Source of the DNA: Streptomyces caelestis
GTDB lineage: Bacteria > Actinomycetota > Actinomycetes > Streptomycetales > Streptomycetaceae
Assembly: GCF_001279005.1 (NCBI RefSeq)
Contig: NZ_LGCN01000272.1
Span: forward strand, 1 to 8,228
Direction: 5' to 3'
Length of the DNA: 8,228 bases
The notes beneath the pieces are model-generated. The model was not told the origin of the DNA and searched no databases. It was given only the letters and a program-made list of their open reading frames with translations. Below, one piece after another: positions 7,073 through 8,228 of the stretch (positions are counted from its first letter, which is position 1; each line of letters opens with the position of its first letter). Made by a program: the position numbers and the translations under genes.

Positions 7073-8228
7073 GTGACCGTTCGTCGCTCGTCGTCCGCCG
7101 CGCCCGCCGCGCGGACCGGGGCGTGCCGTGCTCCGGACCGCCCGGCGGCCGTCGGCCGGGCCGCGGTCCTGGTCGCCGCCGGACTCGTCCTCGTCCTGCT
7201 GGTCCTGGTGATCGTGCGGCTCCCCTGGCTCGGCGACCTGGGCATGCACGCGGCGACCGTGCAGCGGCTGCGGCACAGTCCGCTCGCCCCCGGCAACCCG
7301 CTGGTCGACGCGGACACGCCGAGCCCGTACTACTCGCCGTGGATGCTGCTGCTCGGCACCGTCGCCCGCCTGTCCGGGCTCTCGGTGTTCGTGGTGCTGC
7401 GGCTGGCCGCCGCCGCCGGACTGGCGCTGCTGGTGACGGGCGTGTGGCGGTACGTGCGGACGCTGAGCGCGCACCGGGCCGCGCCCGCGCTCGCCCTGCT
7501 GAGCCTGCTGCTGTTGTGGGGCACGACCCCGTTGCGGTGGAGCGGTTTCCTCGGACTCGAATCGCTCGCGCTGACGGTGTCGTACCCGAGCACGTTCACC
7601 CTCGGGCTGGCCTTCCACTTCTGGGCGTGGCTGACGGGGGTGCTGCGCCGGGAGGCCGGGTGGCCGGCGTGGCTCGGTCCGGGAGCGCTCTGGGCGGTGA
7701 TCCTGCTCTGCCACCAGTTCTCGGGGGTCGTGGCCACGGTGGGCGCCGCCGCCACGGTGCTCGCGGCGCGGCGGCCCGGACGCGCGGTGTGGCCGGGGCT
7801 CGGCGCCGGGCTGCTGGTGGGGGCGGGTGTGCTGGGGGCATGGCCGTACTACGACTTCTTCGCGCTGTTCGGCGCCGGGAGCGGGCTGGAGGCGGTGCAC
7901 CGGGTGCTGTACGAGCAACCGGTCGCGCGGTTCTGGCTGGTGCTGCCGGGAGTGGCCGCGCTGGTCGCGCGAGGGCGGCGGGAGCGCCGGGATCCGCTGG
8001 TGGTCTTCTTCGCGCTGGGGACGGCGGTCGTCGCGGCGGGGTGGCTGAGCGGCCACTACTCGTGGGGGCGCGCCCTGCCCGCCGTGCTGATCCCGGCGCA
8101 GCTCGCGGCGGCGCTGGAGGTGGTGGGAGGGGTGGGGAAAGTGGGGGCGGTGGGGGTGGGGCGGCGCCGGCTGCGTGCCGGGTGGACGGTCCTGCCGGCC
8201 GGGGCGCTGCTGCTCGGCGGGGGGGGGC
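7073..8228 (+). CDS. Polytopic membrane protein, GT-C-like, incomplete at right edge
   Basis: About 385 codons are open from the GTG at 7073 to the window end, with codon use like gdh. After an Arg/Ala-rich cytoplasmic stretch (about residues 1-30), a first membrane helix (about 31-53) leads into an outer loop containing GDLGMH (D55, H59), NPLVDAD (75-81) and PSPYYSPW. Roughly nine more hydrophobic helices follow. The loop layout, SYPSTF (170-175), CHQFSG (around H214) and GHYSWGR (327-333) recall GT-C-fold glycosyltransferases using lipid-linked sugars, but no specific family is recognised and an acidic catalytic residue is only guessed (D55). No Shine-Dalgarno precedes 7073; an in-frame ATG at 7034 (13 residues longer) is an alternative start. 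The gene begins 75 bp after the gdh terminator, implying its own promoter, which I cannot identify. Membrane location is sure; glycosyltransferase activity is inference. Confidence 0.85.
   Translation, partial: MTVRRSSSAAPAARTGACRAPDRPAAVGRAAVLVAAGLVLVLLVLVIVRLPWLGDLGMHAATVQRLRHSPLAPGNPLVDADTPSPYYSPWMLLLGTVARLSGLSVFVVLRLAAAAGLALLVTGVWRYVRTLSAHRAAPALALLSLLLLWGTTPLRWSGFLGLESLALTVSYPSTFTLGLAFHFWAWLTGVLRREAGWPAWLGPGALWAVILLCHQFSGVVATVGAAATVLAARRPGRAVWPGLGAGLLVGAGVLGAWPYYDFFALFGAGSGLEAVHRVLYEQPVARFWLVLPGVAALVARGRRERRDPLVVFFALGTAVVAAGWLSGHYSWGRALPAVLIPAQLAAALEVVGGVGKVGAVGVGRRRLRAGWTVLPAGALLLGGGG
8125..8161 (+). repeat. G-run tract with quadruplex potential
   Basis: Six runs of three to five G lie within 37 bases (8125-8127, 8129-8132, 8134-8137, 8143-8147, 8152-8156, 8158-8161), separated by 1-5 bases. 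This fits the usual G-quadruplex pattern on the coding strand, hence also in the mRNA. It encodes a Gly/Val-rich loop of the membrane protein. Confidence 0.6.

Noticed and set aside
1970..8056. A 2028-codon open frame on the - strand
   Set aside because: It is in exact antisense codon register with gdh and the membrane gene and runs through the terminator. Its product is a repetitive mix of Arg, Gly, Val, Asp and His with no fold signature. Absence of TTA/CTA/TCA codons on the sense strand explains it.

Overview
The very high G+C, the near-exclusive use of G or C at third codon positions, and a 1646-residue NAD-specific glutamate dehydrogenase of the large (180 kDa) type first characterised in Streptomyces clavuligerus all point to a Streptomyces chromosome. 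The window looks like core chromosome: there are no transposases, integrases, tRNAs, CRISPR repeats or abrupt composition changes. The odd window length and a nine-G run at the right edge suggest it may be a whole short contig or be cut at an assembly break.

Layout, all supported genes on the + strand: (1) positions 1-349 hold no gene I can support. (2) 350-856 encodes a small acidic actinobacterial protein of the DUF6912 type, function unknown. (3) 903-1571 encodes a HAD-superfamily phosphatase-like hydrolase with a DxN nucleophile motif; a -10-like hexamer sits 7 nt before its ATG, so it may be translated from a leaderless mRNA. (4) 1572-2008 is a 437-base non-coding gap with weak promoter candidates and an interrupted inverted repeat. 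(5) 2009-6949 is the NAD-glutamate dehydrogenase, with catalytic and Rossmann motifs intact. (6) 6961-6998 is a 17-bp perfect G+C-rich hairpin, a strong factor-independent terminator candidate. (7) About 7073 to the right edge is the first ~385 codons of a polytopic membrane protein resembling GT-C-fold glycosyltransferases.

The glutamate dehydrogenase is catabolic: it oxidises glutamate to 2-oxoglutarate and ammonium, linking amino-acid breakdown to the TCA cycle. The long upstream gap and the terminator suggest it is transcribed as a single gene. The DUF6912 and HAD genes lie close together in the same direction and could be co-transcribed, but nothing in the sequence ties them biochemically to the dehydrogenase. 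The membrane gene after the terminator looks like a separate transcription unit.

I did not find convincing evidence of a new multi-gene system. The points most worth a second look are the gdh upstream region, the HAD leaderless start, the two poorly characterised proteins (DUF6912 and the membrane protein), and a dense G-run tract inside the membrane gene.
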